This document shows, piece after piece, positions 28,363 to 35,400 of a DNA stretch of 64,000 nucleotides. Origin of the DNA: Terriglobus roseus DSM 18391 (lineage in GTDB: Bacteria > Acidobacteriota > Terriglobia > Terriglobales > Acidobacteriaceae). The translations under genes and the position numbers were made by a program. The notes under the pieces were generated by a model, which worked only from the letters and a program-made list of their open reading frames with translations, was not told the DNA's origin and made no database searches. The number at the start of each line of letters is the position of its first letter. Positions within the stretch are counted from its first letter, which is position 1. Where the stretch lies: contig NC_018014.1 in the NCBI RefSeq assembly GCF_000265425.1, positions 3,596,001-3,660,000 on the forward strand, read 5' to 3'.

Positions 28363-29058
28363 TGCCCGTGGCTCCCATATCTATATCCGTCCTTCTGGCG
28401 AGCATCGCTACACCGCCCTCGACGATCTCTCCGAGATCTCGCTGGCGAAGCTCACAGCTGACGGCTTCACTCCGTGCGCCGTCGTCGAAACCAGTGCCGG
28501 CAACTTCCAGGCTTGGCTCAAGCACCCGGTAGTCTTCCCAAAGCTGTTAGGAACCTTCGCAGCTCAGACGCTCGCAGCAGCCTATAACGCTGACCCAAGC
28601 GCCGCGGACTGGAGCGCTTCGGCAGGCTGCCCGGCTTCACCAACTGCAAGCCCAAGTACAAGAAGCCCGACGGCCTCTTTCCCTTCGTTCGCCTCAAGAG
28701 CTACAGCGGCAAGCAGTATCCGCAAGCACAGAACTTCGTCCAAGAGATCACCGGGCTCTACGAAGCACGGGAACAGGGGCGCCAGGCACGGCGCCTGCAG
28801 GCTTCTCTTGCTCCCCAAAGGGGACGGAGGTTGTCCACTCTTTCGCTGGAACGCTTCCGCACCTCAAGCAAGTACCAGGACCGGCCTGCCGCAGCAGACA
28901 TCGCCTTCTGTGTCGCCGCTTACGCGAACGGCATGGATGAAGCTCGGATAGAACGTGCCCTCGAAGACGACTATCTCTCCCGCGATCCCAGCCCTTCCAA
29001 GCGGGCTTCCTACATCCGGAGGACCATGACGAAGGCGAGAGACTGGGCTAACCGCTAA
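28322..29058 (+). pseudogene. RepB-type plasmid primase, 5' truncated and frameshifted
   Basis: The first frame encodes RNARGSHIYIRPSGEHRYTA and VVETSAGNFQAWLKHPV, typical of the RepB-like primase of plasmids and integrative elements. At about 28612 the frame breaks (DW then SASAG). One base lower it resumes as ERFGRLPGFTNCKPKYKK and runs to the stop at 29058. Restoring one G in the TGG-AG run repairs it. The normal N-terminus is absent; the frame starts inside the opposing DUF2130 gene. It is probably a remnant of an integrated plasmid or ICE. Confidence 0.75.
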
Positions 29059-29426
29059 GCCGCTATTCTTCATCACCATCGTCTTTTCCAGCATGGGTCG
29101 TGGAGGTCGTCTCTGTTGTTCTGAGCAGGCTTCTGCAAACTACCGTCCATGAGTGAGAAGTTGAGCAGGATGGCTCCCTCCCGGTTTGCATTTCTGTTTG
29201 CATTCAGCGTGCCGCGCCAAGAGCATCCACGCCCTTCGGACGCACGCTCTCCCTCCTAGAACCCGCTACGCGCCTCTTCGAGGTATGGACTCCTTGCCCC
29301 AGGCAAGCTGGGGTCCCTTTCCATAGCTTCCAGTCAATCGCCGAGGGAGTGGATGGCGACGGCACACCCTCCGGGCAAGCATGTACCGCATCCAGCGGAC
29401 AAACCAAGAGAAACGGAGCCAACACC
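29059..29426. other. leader region of the SSB gene
   Basis: There is no supported gene. The last 25 bases carry AAACGGAG before the SSB start codon. Confidence 0.35.
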
Positions 29427-29809
29427 ATGTTCAACAAAGTCATCCTCATCGGCCGCCTCGGACAGAACGCAGAAGCCAAACTGCTCAGAACAAGAACGAG
29501 TACGTCATCCTTAACATCGCAACCCAGGAGAGCTGGAAGAACGACAAGGGCGACTACGAGAATCGCGCCGAGTGGCATCGCGTCTTTGCTTGGAGCAACC
29601 TCTCGAAGTTCGCAAAAACACTCCAGAAAGGGCAACTCATAACCCTCGAAGGAACGCTTCGTTACCGCGAGGTCACTGAAGATGTCGAGGGTGTGCCGTA
29701 CAAGCACCGGCTCGCTGAGATCCATGCCATCAGCATGAAGCGGCTCTCGAAACTCGAAGCCGCTGATGATCCCCCGATGGAGCCAGCGAGTAAACAAAAG
29801 GGTGGATGA
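29427..29809 (+). pseudogene. ssb: single-stranded DNA-binding protein, frameshifted
   Basis: The gene starts MFNKVILIGRLGQNAEAK, the standard SSB opening. The next frame carries the rest of an OB fold: NKNEYVILNIATQESWKNDK, EWHRVFAWSNLSKFAKTLQK and LITLEGTLRY. One missing A in the AAA run near 29480 explains the switch. The predicted product of about 127 residues is short and lacks the acidic tail tip, as in plasmid-borne SSBs. It lies after the primase remnant on the same strand, so both may come from one mobile element. Its stop codon lies in the terminator hairpin. Confidence 0.75.
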
Positions 29810-29830
29810 GCTTCTTGCTCATCCACCCTT
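29798..29830. terminator. bidirectional terminator between ssb and the AT-hook gene
   Basis: A perfect 13-base stem (AAGGGTGGATGAG) with a seven-base loop lies between two convergent genes. On the minus strand it is followed by TTTTG, so it ends the AT-hook gene best. Confidence 0.8.
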
Positions 29831-29857
29831 CAATACTTTGGAGTCGGTACGGACTTG

Positions 29858-30166
29858 CTACTTTGCGGATTCCTTTGCCGCCGCCCAACGCCTCTTCTGA
29901 GCAGCTGCGATGCGTGCCTTACCCTCCGCACTCAGGGTGCGCTTCGCCACAGCCTTCACAGGCGCCACAACCTTCTTCGGCCGGCCTGGACCACGCTTAG
30001 GAGCTACAGGCTTTGCAATAACGTTCGCAGGGGCAGCGGCCTTCTTGGGACGGCCCGGGCCACGCTTAGTTGCGGCTGGCTCGGAGGAGCCACTGAGAAG
30101 AGCGCGGGCTTGCTGAAGCTTGGCAATTTCGGCATCGATAGCGGAAACGATCTCATTGGTATTCAT
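29858..30166 (-). CDS. AT-hook, histone-like DNA-binding protein
   Basis: A 102-residue, very basic protein. An N-terminal helix (IDAEIAKLQQARALLSG) is followed by two identical AT-hook cores KRGPGRPKK, about 20 residues apart in Ala/Val/Pro-rich linkers, and a C-terminal helix RIAAAQKRRWAAAKESAK. GRP cores insert into the minor groove of AT-rich DNA, so this is probably a nucleoid-associated protein. The N-terminal helix pattern is shared with the proteins at 6540-7022 and 9364-9933. Confidence 0.75.
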   Translation of the reverse strand: MNTNEIVSAIDAEIAKLQQARALLSGSSEPAATKRGPGRPKKAAAPANVIAKPVAPKRGPGRPKKVVAPVKAVAKRTLSAEGKARIAAAQKRRWAAAKESAK

Positions 30167-30430
30167 TTGCTTAGGTTAAATGCGGCAAATTGAAACGGAA
30201 CCATTTCTCGCCAGCAGACTAAATCATGCGTGCTCAACATGGAGGGTCACACCGCCCCACTAAGGTCTGCACCTTCAGTCAGGATCTCCGTCTCAACCGG
30301 CAGTAAAGGGTTGCGTATGTACATACGCAACTCCTCTAGTCGAGCTCCGGTAAAAAGCCGTTTGTCCGTTTAAATGCGTTCTTTAAAGCGGGCTCACTTA
30401 GCGCCAACCACGTGCTATGCTGGGCCAATC

Positions 30431-30697
30431 ATGAGGCGAAGAACAGCCGAACGGATGACGCTCTCGCTCTTTGCGGAAGAGGAAGACCTAAGCGCAGGCG
30501 AGCTGCAGGATGCCGTCCTCCGTGGCGTCAATGAGATCGCTGAAGATGAGGGCCTTCGACCTCTGCAGTGCTTCACGATCAAAATGCCGTTGCCGCTCGA
30601 TTTGGAATTCAAGCGAGAGGTGCAGCTGCTGCGGTCAATCTCTAACCCAGAGACTAAGCAGCACTTCACCATGACTGCTTCGTCAGTTATGCGATAG
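30431..30697 (+). CDS. hypothetical protein, 88 residues
   Basis: A small protein beginning MRRRTAERMTLSLFAEEEDL with mixed charge and predicted helices. I do not recognise it. ATG 30431 is preferred over 30374 because the added residues are not protein-like. Confidence 0.4.
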   Translation: MRRRTAERMTLSLFAEEEDLSAGELQDAVLRGVNEIAEDEGLRPLQCFTIKMPLPLDLEFKREVQLLRSISNPETKQHFTMTASSVMR

Positions 30698-30768
30698 CAG
30701 CAAATCGAAATTCCCATGTTCTTCCCCACTTACCTAAATGTTGGTGGGATTAGGAGAGCGGTAGGGGA

Positions 30769-31215
30769 CTAAATCCCCGCCGCAATATCGATGAACGCCC
30801 GGGTTGCAGCGTCTAGATGAGCCTCCATTTCGCGGGCTTTGCCCTTGCCCACCAAATTCGTAACAGCTTGATTAAGTTCTTCTCTCACCTCCACGCAGGC
30901 AGCTTTCACGGACTCACCCCGCGACGTCAGTCTGACAACCTTGGCGCGCGTATCGGTAATGTCCGGAACTTGCTCGAGGTAACCATCACGCTCCATCTGC
31001 TTCACCTGCTGGCTCATTGCTTGCTTGGTCACTCCCGCACGCTGTGCAAGGGTAGTTGACCGCGTGCCGTTTTCATCAAGGAGCCACAACAGACTGGCCG
31101 ACGCAAACGGGAAGTTGACGTACCCGCGCTGGCCGAGTTGCGTCACAACGGCGGCCGCGTGAGCACGCGTTGCGGTCAGTAGGGCCCGAGCGACGTTAGG
31201 AGAAAATGTACTCAT
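30769..31215 (-). CDS. MarR-family transcriptional regulator
   Basis: A 148-residue winged-helix protein. The recognition region reads STTLAQRAGVTKQAMSQQVK, followed by the wing (DGYLEQVPDITDTRAKVVRL) and C-terminal dimer helices. MarR proteins usually repress their own gene and a divergent neighbour and release DNA on binding phenolic or oxidising ligands. Here the divergent neighbour is an azoreductase-like gene, a common pairing, and the gap holds two inverted repeats. Confidence 0.88.
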   Translation of the reverse strand: MSTFSPNVARALLTATRAHAAAVVTQLGQRGYVNFPFASASLLWLLDENGTRSTTLAQRAGVTKQAMSQQVKQMERDGYLEQVPDITDTRAKVVRLTSRGESVKAACVEVREELNQAVTNLVGKGKAREMEAHLDAATRAFIDIAAGI

Positions 31216-31235
31216 TAAATTGATGGTAAACCTGG

Positions 31236-31298
31236 TTGACTAGATGGGCTGCGCGTGCGAGTCTAGTTAAAGATAGTCAATAGCATTGACTGTCTATC
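31236..31298. promoter_or_regulatory. two inverted repeats between marR and azoR, likely operators
   Basis: The first repeat pairs TTGACTAGA (31236-31244) with TCTAGTTAA (31262-31270). The second reads GATAGTCAATAGCATTGACT from 31272, centred on AGC, with the complement continuing to 31298. Both contain TTGAC/GTCAA, the kind of half-site bound by MarR dimers. Confidence 0.5.
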
Positions 31299-31327
31299 GG
31301 ACCGTTATACGGCCTGAAAGGAATCAT

Positions 31328-32248
31328 ATGGCAACCCTTCTTAATATCCAATCAAGCCCCCGCGGCATAGGTTCGCTCTCTCGTATCCTCAGCCAGGACT
31401 TTGTCACCGAGTGGGAGAAAAACCACGACGACGGACAGGTGGTGCTTCGTGATCTCGCAGAGATCCACCTCCCCTTTGTCGGAGTGCCCTGGATTGGCGG
31501 CATCTTTGTTCCCCCAGAGCAGCGATCGGCAGAGCAGCAGCATGCACTTAAAATCTCTGACGAGTTAATCGCCGAGTTGTTTGCAGCTGATCACATCCTG
31601 ATCGGGACACCGATGTACAACTTCACTGTTCCGGCAAATCTTAAGGCCTGGATCGATTTGATCGTGCGTCCGAGAGCTACGCACTCAGGGCCGCCAGAAC
31701 GCAAAGGGCTTGTCACGGGAAAGCGCTGCACAATCATCATTGCTTCGGGCGGTATATACGATGAAGGCCTCCCCGCGGCTGGCTCAGACTACGAGTCCGG
31801 TTATCTCAAGCGTATCCTCAGCTTCATCGGGATCTCAGACGTTGACGTTGTGATGGCAGGTGGAACTGTCGCAGCTACCATGGGTTCGGCCACTATGGAA
31901 GGCTCTGATTCACTTTCGGTGATGAGCGCCGTTCAGCCGCGAAAAGAGCGCAGTTTCCCGCCTCGGTCGCCGCTGAATGAAGTAGCGCGACCTCTTAAAT
32001 CCTTCATTCTTCAGCAACAGCTTAGGCAATTCCATATCAGAGTGGGAGGCTTCACCAAAAGTGAACCAGAACCAATAAATGTCGCTTTTTTGTCACGCTC
32101 TTTGTCGTATCCACTCGTGACGACAACGCCTGGGCAAAGCCGCGGCCGACGTAAGTTCTTGATTCTGATAGACCGGCTTTCGAAGCACGACAAGCAATGT
32201 GAGAGATTTACGACATTTAATGTGATCAGCCAACGACACGGAATGTGA
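31328..32248 (+). CDS. azoR: FMN-dependent NADH azoreductase-like protein, abnormal C-terminus
   Basis: A flavodoxin-like reductase: QSSPRGIGSLSRILSQDFV binds the FMN phosphate, and HILIGTPMYNFTVPANLKAWI is the family hallmark. YLKRILSFIGI and VVMAGGTVAA follow. Family members end after about 200 residues, near 31930. This frame runs on to 306 residues with a tail rich in Arg and Pro that has no homologous look. In another frame a short ending (AQFPASVAAE, stop) is seen, so a small indel near 31900 is likely. The enzyme reduces azo dyes and quinones and is probably repressed by the adjacent MarR. Confidence 0.75.
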   Translation: MATLLNIQSSPRGIGSLSRILSQDFVTEWEKNHDDGQVVLRDLAEIHLPFVGVPWIGGIFVPPEQRSAEQQHALKISDELIAELFAADHILIGTPMYNFTVPANLKAWIDLIVRPRATHSGPPERKGLVTGKRCTIIIASGGIYDEGLPAAGSDYESGYLKRILSFIGISDVDVVMAGGTVAATMGSATMEGSDSLSVMSAVQPRKERSFPPRSPLNEVARPLKSFILQQQLRQFHIRVGGFTKSEPEPINVAFLSRSLSYPLVTTTPGQSRGRRKFLILIDRLSKHDKQCERFTTFNVISQRHGM

Positions 32249-32670
32249 AAAGCTACAGCACGATGTATGAAGCGAAAATGGAATCGCCATCAACTCCGAG
32301 GTTCAGAGGCGTAGGAAGGCTCCCCGGCGTATGGGCGGGTCTTTGCTGCGGATCTATTTTTCTTCTCTTCGCGTTCCAAGGCAAGATGGGTATTGCAAGA
32401 GCTGGAAGCTTCTCTGTCGCCGTACTGTTCGTTGTCGGATACGCGGCATGGAACTTTCGGCGCATTCGCGCATTCTGGTGCGTCATGGCGGCGCTCACAA
32501 TCATTCATCTGGCGATAGTGGTGTTTGTGCCATGGGGAGATGAGCGTTTGCCAGGGGCGGTCGTTGTCCCCTTCAGCATGATTGATTTTCTTCTGAGCTT
32601 CGTCTGCGCATATAAAGTCCTGATGCGACGCATCAGCGACGGACGGTCGTCAGCGCAGGCTGCAACGTAG
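32245..32670 (+). CDS. small membrane protein, unknown
   Basis: About 141 residues with four hydrophobic helices (LCCGSIFLLFAF, SVAVLFVVGYAAW, FWCVMAALTIIHLAIVVFV, MIDFLLSFVCAY). The start is GTG 32245 or ATG 32263. It is the first unit of the region where single genes alternate with palindromic elements; the next element begins about 60 bases after its stop. The function is unknown. Confidence 0.55.
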   Translation: MKSYSTMYEAKMESPSTPRFRGVGRLPGVWAGLCCGSIFLLFAFQGKMGIARAGSFSVAVLFVVGYAAWNFRRIRAFWCVMAALTIIHLAIVVFVPWGDERLPGAVVVPFSMIDFLLSFVCAYKVLMRRISDGRSSAQAAT

Positions 32671-32731
32671 TCCATTGGATCCAATCGCGCTAGTTCGGGT
32701 GACGCGGCGCGACGGAAGCAGAAGGACCTCT

Positions 32732-32802
32732 CGTTCCCGCAAAGTCGGGTTTTCGGAAACAGCGGCTTCGGGAGTTTCCGAAAACGCCGTTTTAGGGGAG
32801 CA
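32732..32802 (+). repeat. type A palindromic element, full copy
   Basis: The left arm is AAAGTCGGGTTTTCGGAAAC and the right arm GTTTCCGAAAACGCCGTTTT, with a 12-base loop. The outer bases CGTTCCCGC and GGGGAGC also partly pair. It lies between the genes at 32245 and 32825. Confidence 0.9.
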
Positions 32803-32824
32803 GCCCGACGTCTCCCGCGTTAGC

Positions 32825-33067
32825 ATGGCCGACATGGCGACATTTATCCGAGCAATCTTCTCAGTCCTAGTGGCGCTTGCAGCTTTCGTTGTCTCGTTTT
32901 TGGTAATCTTCGTTCCCATGCTGTTCCTAGACATGCACTACGCTCCCCATGACGGCCAGGGAGGGATGAGCGGGTTCTTCATCGGTATTCCGGTGGCGAC
33001 CATCGCCTCTTTGCTTGCTGGGCCGTTGTGCTACGTACATGCAAAGCGGAAAAAGTGGTTTGCCTGA
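32825..33067 (+). CDS. 80-residue membrane protein, unknown
   Basis: Two hydrophobic helices (AIFSVLVALAAFVVSFLVIF and GIPVATIASLLAGPLCYV) are joined by a polar loop, with a basic C-terminus. ATG 32825 is chosen because the longer frame would read through the preceding palindrome. The next element starts directly after the stop. Confidence 0.5.
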   Translation: MADMATFIRAIFSVLVALAAFVVSFLVIFVPMLFLDMHYAPHDGQGGMSGFFIGIPVATIASLLAGPLCYVHAKRKKWFA

Positions 33068-33070
33068 ACG

Positions 33071-33120
33071 AAAGGCCCACGTGTACGGTTTCCGAAAACG
33101 CCGTTTTTCACGAGATTGGC
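33071..33120 (+). repeat. type A element, left arm degraded
   Basis: The right arm GGTTTCCGAAAACGCCGTTT is intact. The left arm is barely recognisable (GAAAGGCCCACG). Confidence 0.75.
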
Positions 33121-33156
33121 TGTTAGGAACTCTAGAATCGTTCTCGAGAGGCTGCC

Positions 33157-33669
33157 ATGAAGAGGATAAACGGCGCGCAAAGGGGCAATAGTTACAACCA
33201 CATCCGCTTCTTTGACCAAGATGGACTGCCTTGGACCTCTCGACTTCGCTGGGGAATCATCCTCTTCTGGGTCGCATCAATTTTCGCTTTCCTCGCTCCT
33301 CTCGTCGGAATTTATCTGAGCGTTTGGCTGTTGTCTAAAGGACGGTCGGCCCTTTCGCTCATCCTCTATTTGGCGTTGTCGGTGGTTTGCGTACCAGTGT
33401 TTCTCGCGTCATTCCCCTCGCGTGGAGTGATGTCGAGCGTTGAGATCGCCTTCGATGTGTCACTCATGGTCTTGTGGCTGGCAAGTGCATTCTCGCTTAG
33501 GCATGAAGTGATCCTCTATTACTCGGGCCGCGAGGGCATTCCGTTCCCGCTCAACCCAATCCTTACCGCGCTCCTCGGACCTTGGTATGTTGGTGGCCAT
33601 CTTAGGCCGGACTTTCCATTTGACGACTCCGGCAAGGTAGGCGAAGGCATTCTGAAATTGACCGTCTGA
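33157..33669 (+). CDS. multi-pass membrane protein, unknown
   Basis: A 170-residue protein with four hydrophobic helices (WGIILFWVASIFAFLAPLVG, LSLILYLALSVVCVPVFLA, IAFDVSLMVLWLASAF, FPLNPILTALLGPWYVGG). This is a layout seen in many uncharacterised acidobacterial cassette-like genes. A full palindromic element follows 20 bases after the stop. No role can be assigned. Confidence 0.6.
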   Translation: MKRINGAQRGNSYNHIRFFDQDGLPWTSRLRWGIILFWVASIFAFLAPLVGIYLSVWLLSKGRSALSLILYLALSVVCVPVFLASFPSRGVMSSVEIAFDVSLMVLWLASAFSLRHEVILYYSGREGIPFPLNPILTALLGPWYVGGHLRPDFPFDDSGKVGEGILKLTV

Positions 33670-33688
33670 TGAGTCATCGGAACGCAGC

Positions 33689-33756
33689 CTCCCGAAAAGT
33701 CGGGTTTTCGGAAACAGAAGCGTCGGGAGTTGCCGAAAACACCGTTTCCCGGGAGC
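33689..33756 (+). repeat. type A palindromic element, full copy
   Basis: Both arms are intact: left AAAAGTCGGGTTTTCGGAAAC-like, right GTTGCCGAAAACACCGTTTC. The outer CTCCCG pairs with CGGGAG. Confidence 0.9.
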
Positions 33757-34169
33757 TACCGTCGGGGAAAGCCGCTGTAGGAGATGTGTATGCCCTTCCA
33801 AGAGTCTTCTTGTGTCAGGGATTGCAGCCGTGCACATCCAGTGCAGCTCAGTCTGAGCCTATCTTCGGCAAGCCACTCTGCGAGTACATGAGTACCAGCT
33901 GTCTCAGATGATCCATCAACTTGATTCTCCGCAACGTACACATCGTCCCCCCAAGGGCGAAGGCGCGGGCGCAGAGCGACATAGACCTCATCGGGGCCCG
34001 CAGTCGCGCCGTCCAACCGAACGTATACGACAAAGTTCCCGTGAGGGCTTTTCGTCACTTGCGTTAAACCGACAGTCCTTTCGAACTGGTAAAACCAAGC
34101 GGCCAACAGAAGTATCGCGGCCCCAACTGCAGCCGTTAACCACTTCAAGGAGCTTCTCAGAATTCCCAT
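33756..34169 (-). CDS. membrane-anchored hypothetical protein
   Basis: A 137-residue protein with one N-terminal membrane helix (WLTAAVGAAILLLAAWFY) and an exported beta-rich domain (GNFVVYVRLDGATAGPDEVY). ATG 34169 is preferred to 34193. The stop touches the end of one palindrome, and the start lies about 90 bases from the next. Unlike its left neighbours it is on the minus strand, yet the elements keep their orientation. Confidence 0.55.
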   Translation of the reverse strand: MGILRSSLKWLTAAVGAAILLLAAWFYQFERTVGLTQVTKSPHGNFVVYVRLDGATAGPDEVYVALRPRLRPWGDDVYVAENQVDGSSETAGTHVLAEWLAEDRLRLSCTGCARLQSLTQEDSWKGIHISYSGFPRR

Positions 34170-34257
34170 AGCTTTTCTCCCCCGAGTGTACATTTCGTCT
34201 GCACGGGCTGGTGTGCGATGGGACTACCTGAATCCTGCCTGGATGGAGAGCAAGAAG

Positions 34258-34325
34258 TTCTTCCTTCAAAGTCGGGTTATCGGAAACTGCAGCCAGACTC
34301 CGATAATCCCGTTTCTCGGAAGAAC
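34258..34325 (+). repeat. type A palindromic element, full copy
   Basis: The arms are GTCGGGTTATCGGAAAC and CTCCGATAATCCCGTTTC. The change TTTT to TTAT is compensated on the other side (AAAA to ATAA), so the hairpin is kept. The outer TTCTTCC pairs with GGAAGAA. Confidence 0.88.
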
Positions 34326-34327
34326 CT

Positions 34328-34814
34328 CTACGGGGCCAAGAACCATTCAGTTGTTTCTCGCCACTCAGCGTCCTCGTGCCAAGCCACCTGAATCCACTCG
34401 TCATGCGAGGCATAGAAGCGAAAGTCTGTGGTCGTGCTCGCGCCTGCCACATCGAAGATGTGAAATCAAACCGAGATGGAGGATGTTCCGAAACTCATTC
34501 GCCTCAGCAGCCGTGAAGACGTGGAAGTGAGCGTCTTTCAACGAGCGACGTTCACCCAAGTAGCGGCGGTAAGAATAGAACAGATCCATGTTCTGTGCCA
34601 AGGGCCATACATCCCAATCGGTAATGTCTAGGCAGGCGATAGCACCTTCGCTCGTGACGAGGTGGTTGGTAAGCATGTTCGCGTAGGCACACCGTCTGCC
34701 CACATCCTTCGTGACCTCGGTTCGGAAGGTGTCAGGTGCAAGGCGAGTCAGGTGTTCACCTAGATTGTTGGCAATGAGGAATCGCTTTGCTTCCTCTGGA
34801 TTCAGCACTTGCAT
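34328..34814 (-). pseudogene. hypothetical protein, frameshifted near its C-terminus
   Basis: The first frame from 34814 encodes MQVLNPEEAKRFLI through GERRSLKDAHFHVFTAAEAN and then turns meaningless at about 34470. In another frame the protein continues HIFDVAGASTTTDFRFYASH, then WIQVAWHEDAEW, and stops at 34328, three bases from the palindrome. One base missing around the TTT at 34468 explains this. The corrected length is about 160 residues, with no known domain. Confidence 0.6.
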
Positions 34815-34852
34815 TTGTGAAGTTTAGGCCACGAACACCTTGTTCGTACGGT

Positions 34853-34903
34853 GGCTCCCGGAAAGTCGGGTTGTCGGCAACTTCAGGGCTGGGGCCGTGC
34901 TTT
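34853..34903 (+). repeat. type A element, right arm degraded
   Basis: The left arm GAAAGTCGGGTTGTCGGCAAC is clear. The right arm is reduced to GGGGCCGTG. Confidence 0.7.
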
Positions 34904-35170
34904 CCACCATGCATCGGAGAGGAATTCTGTAGGAATGGCTTCGTCGCCCATCTCGAAACCTAGGGATTCAATCTGCCTAAACCAAGCGTCACGAATCCTA
35001 CTGGGAAGCATTTTGCCACACCACGGACAATGCTCAATGACGATGAAGCTGGACCCCCCATCGAGCACGCGAATGCCGTACTCGCGGAATTTCGGTACAT
35101 ACAATATGGCCGTCTCGCCCGCAGCGAGATTGGTCGCCATCAGTTCGCAGCAGTGCTTATCCAGTCTCAT
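34883..35170 (-). CDS. DUF6980-like Cys-rich protein
   Basis: A 95-residue protein with HCCELM at the start, then REYGIRVLDGGSSFIVIEHC and CPWCGKMLPSRIRDAWF, ending IPTEFLSDAWW. The CC and CxxC pairs suggest a zinc site. The pattern matches the small uncharacterised family I know as DUF6980. ATG 35170 is chosen because the longer frame would run through the upstream palindrome. It occupies one unit of the gene-plus-palindrome array. Confidence 0.7.
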   Translation of the reverse strand: MRLDKHCCELMATNLAAGETAILYVPKFREYGIRVLDGGSSFIVIEHCPWCGKMLPSRIRDAWFRQIESLGFEMGDEAIPTEFLSDAWWKARPQP

Positions 35171-35189
35171 ACCGGCCGCTAAATGATAA

Positions 35190-35260
35190 CCTCCCGCGAA
35201 GTCGGGTTTGCGGAAACTGCGAACTCGGAGGTGCCGAAAACACCGTTTTGCGCGAACGGG
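35190..35260 (+). repeat. type A palindromic element, full copy
   Basis: The left arm is GAAGTCGGGTTTGCGGAAAC, the right arm GTGCCGAAAACACCGTTTTG, and the outer CCGCG/CGCG sequences pair. Confidence 0.88.
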
Positions 35261-35400
35261 TCTACTGACGACAAGCCGACTACCGGTATAAATCCGCTCA
35301 GGTATTGGACGTATGCTTCTGTGAGCGCAACGGCGGGCTGGGAACAAAGTGCCAACGTTTGGGGTCTAATAATGCGAACGGACGTACATCGCGAGGCTCT

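Noticed and set aside
28831..29058. Separate 75-residue gene
   Set aside because: It is the 3' part of the frameshifted RepB-type primase, in frame with the segment before it.
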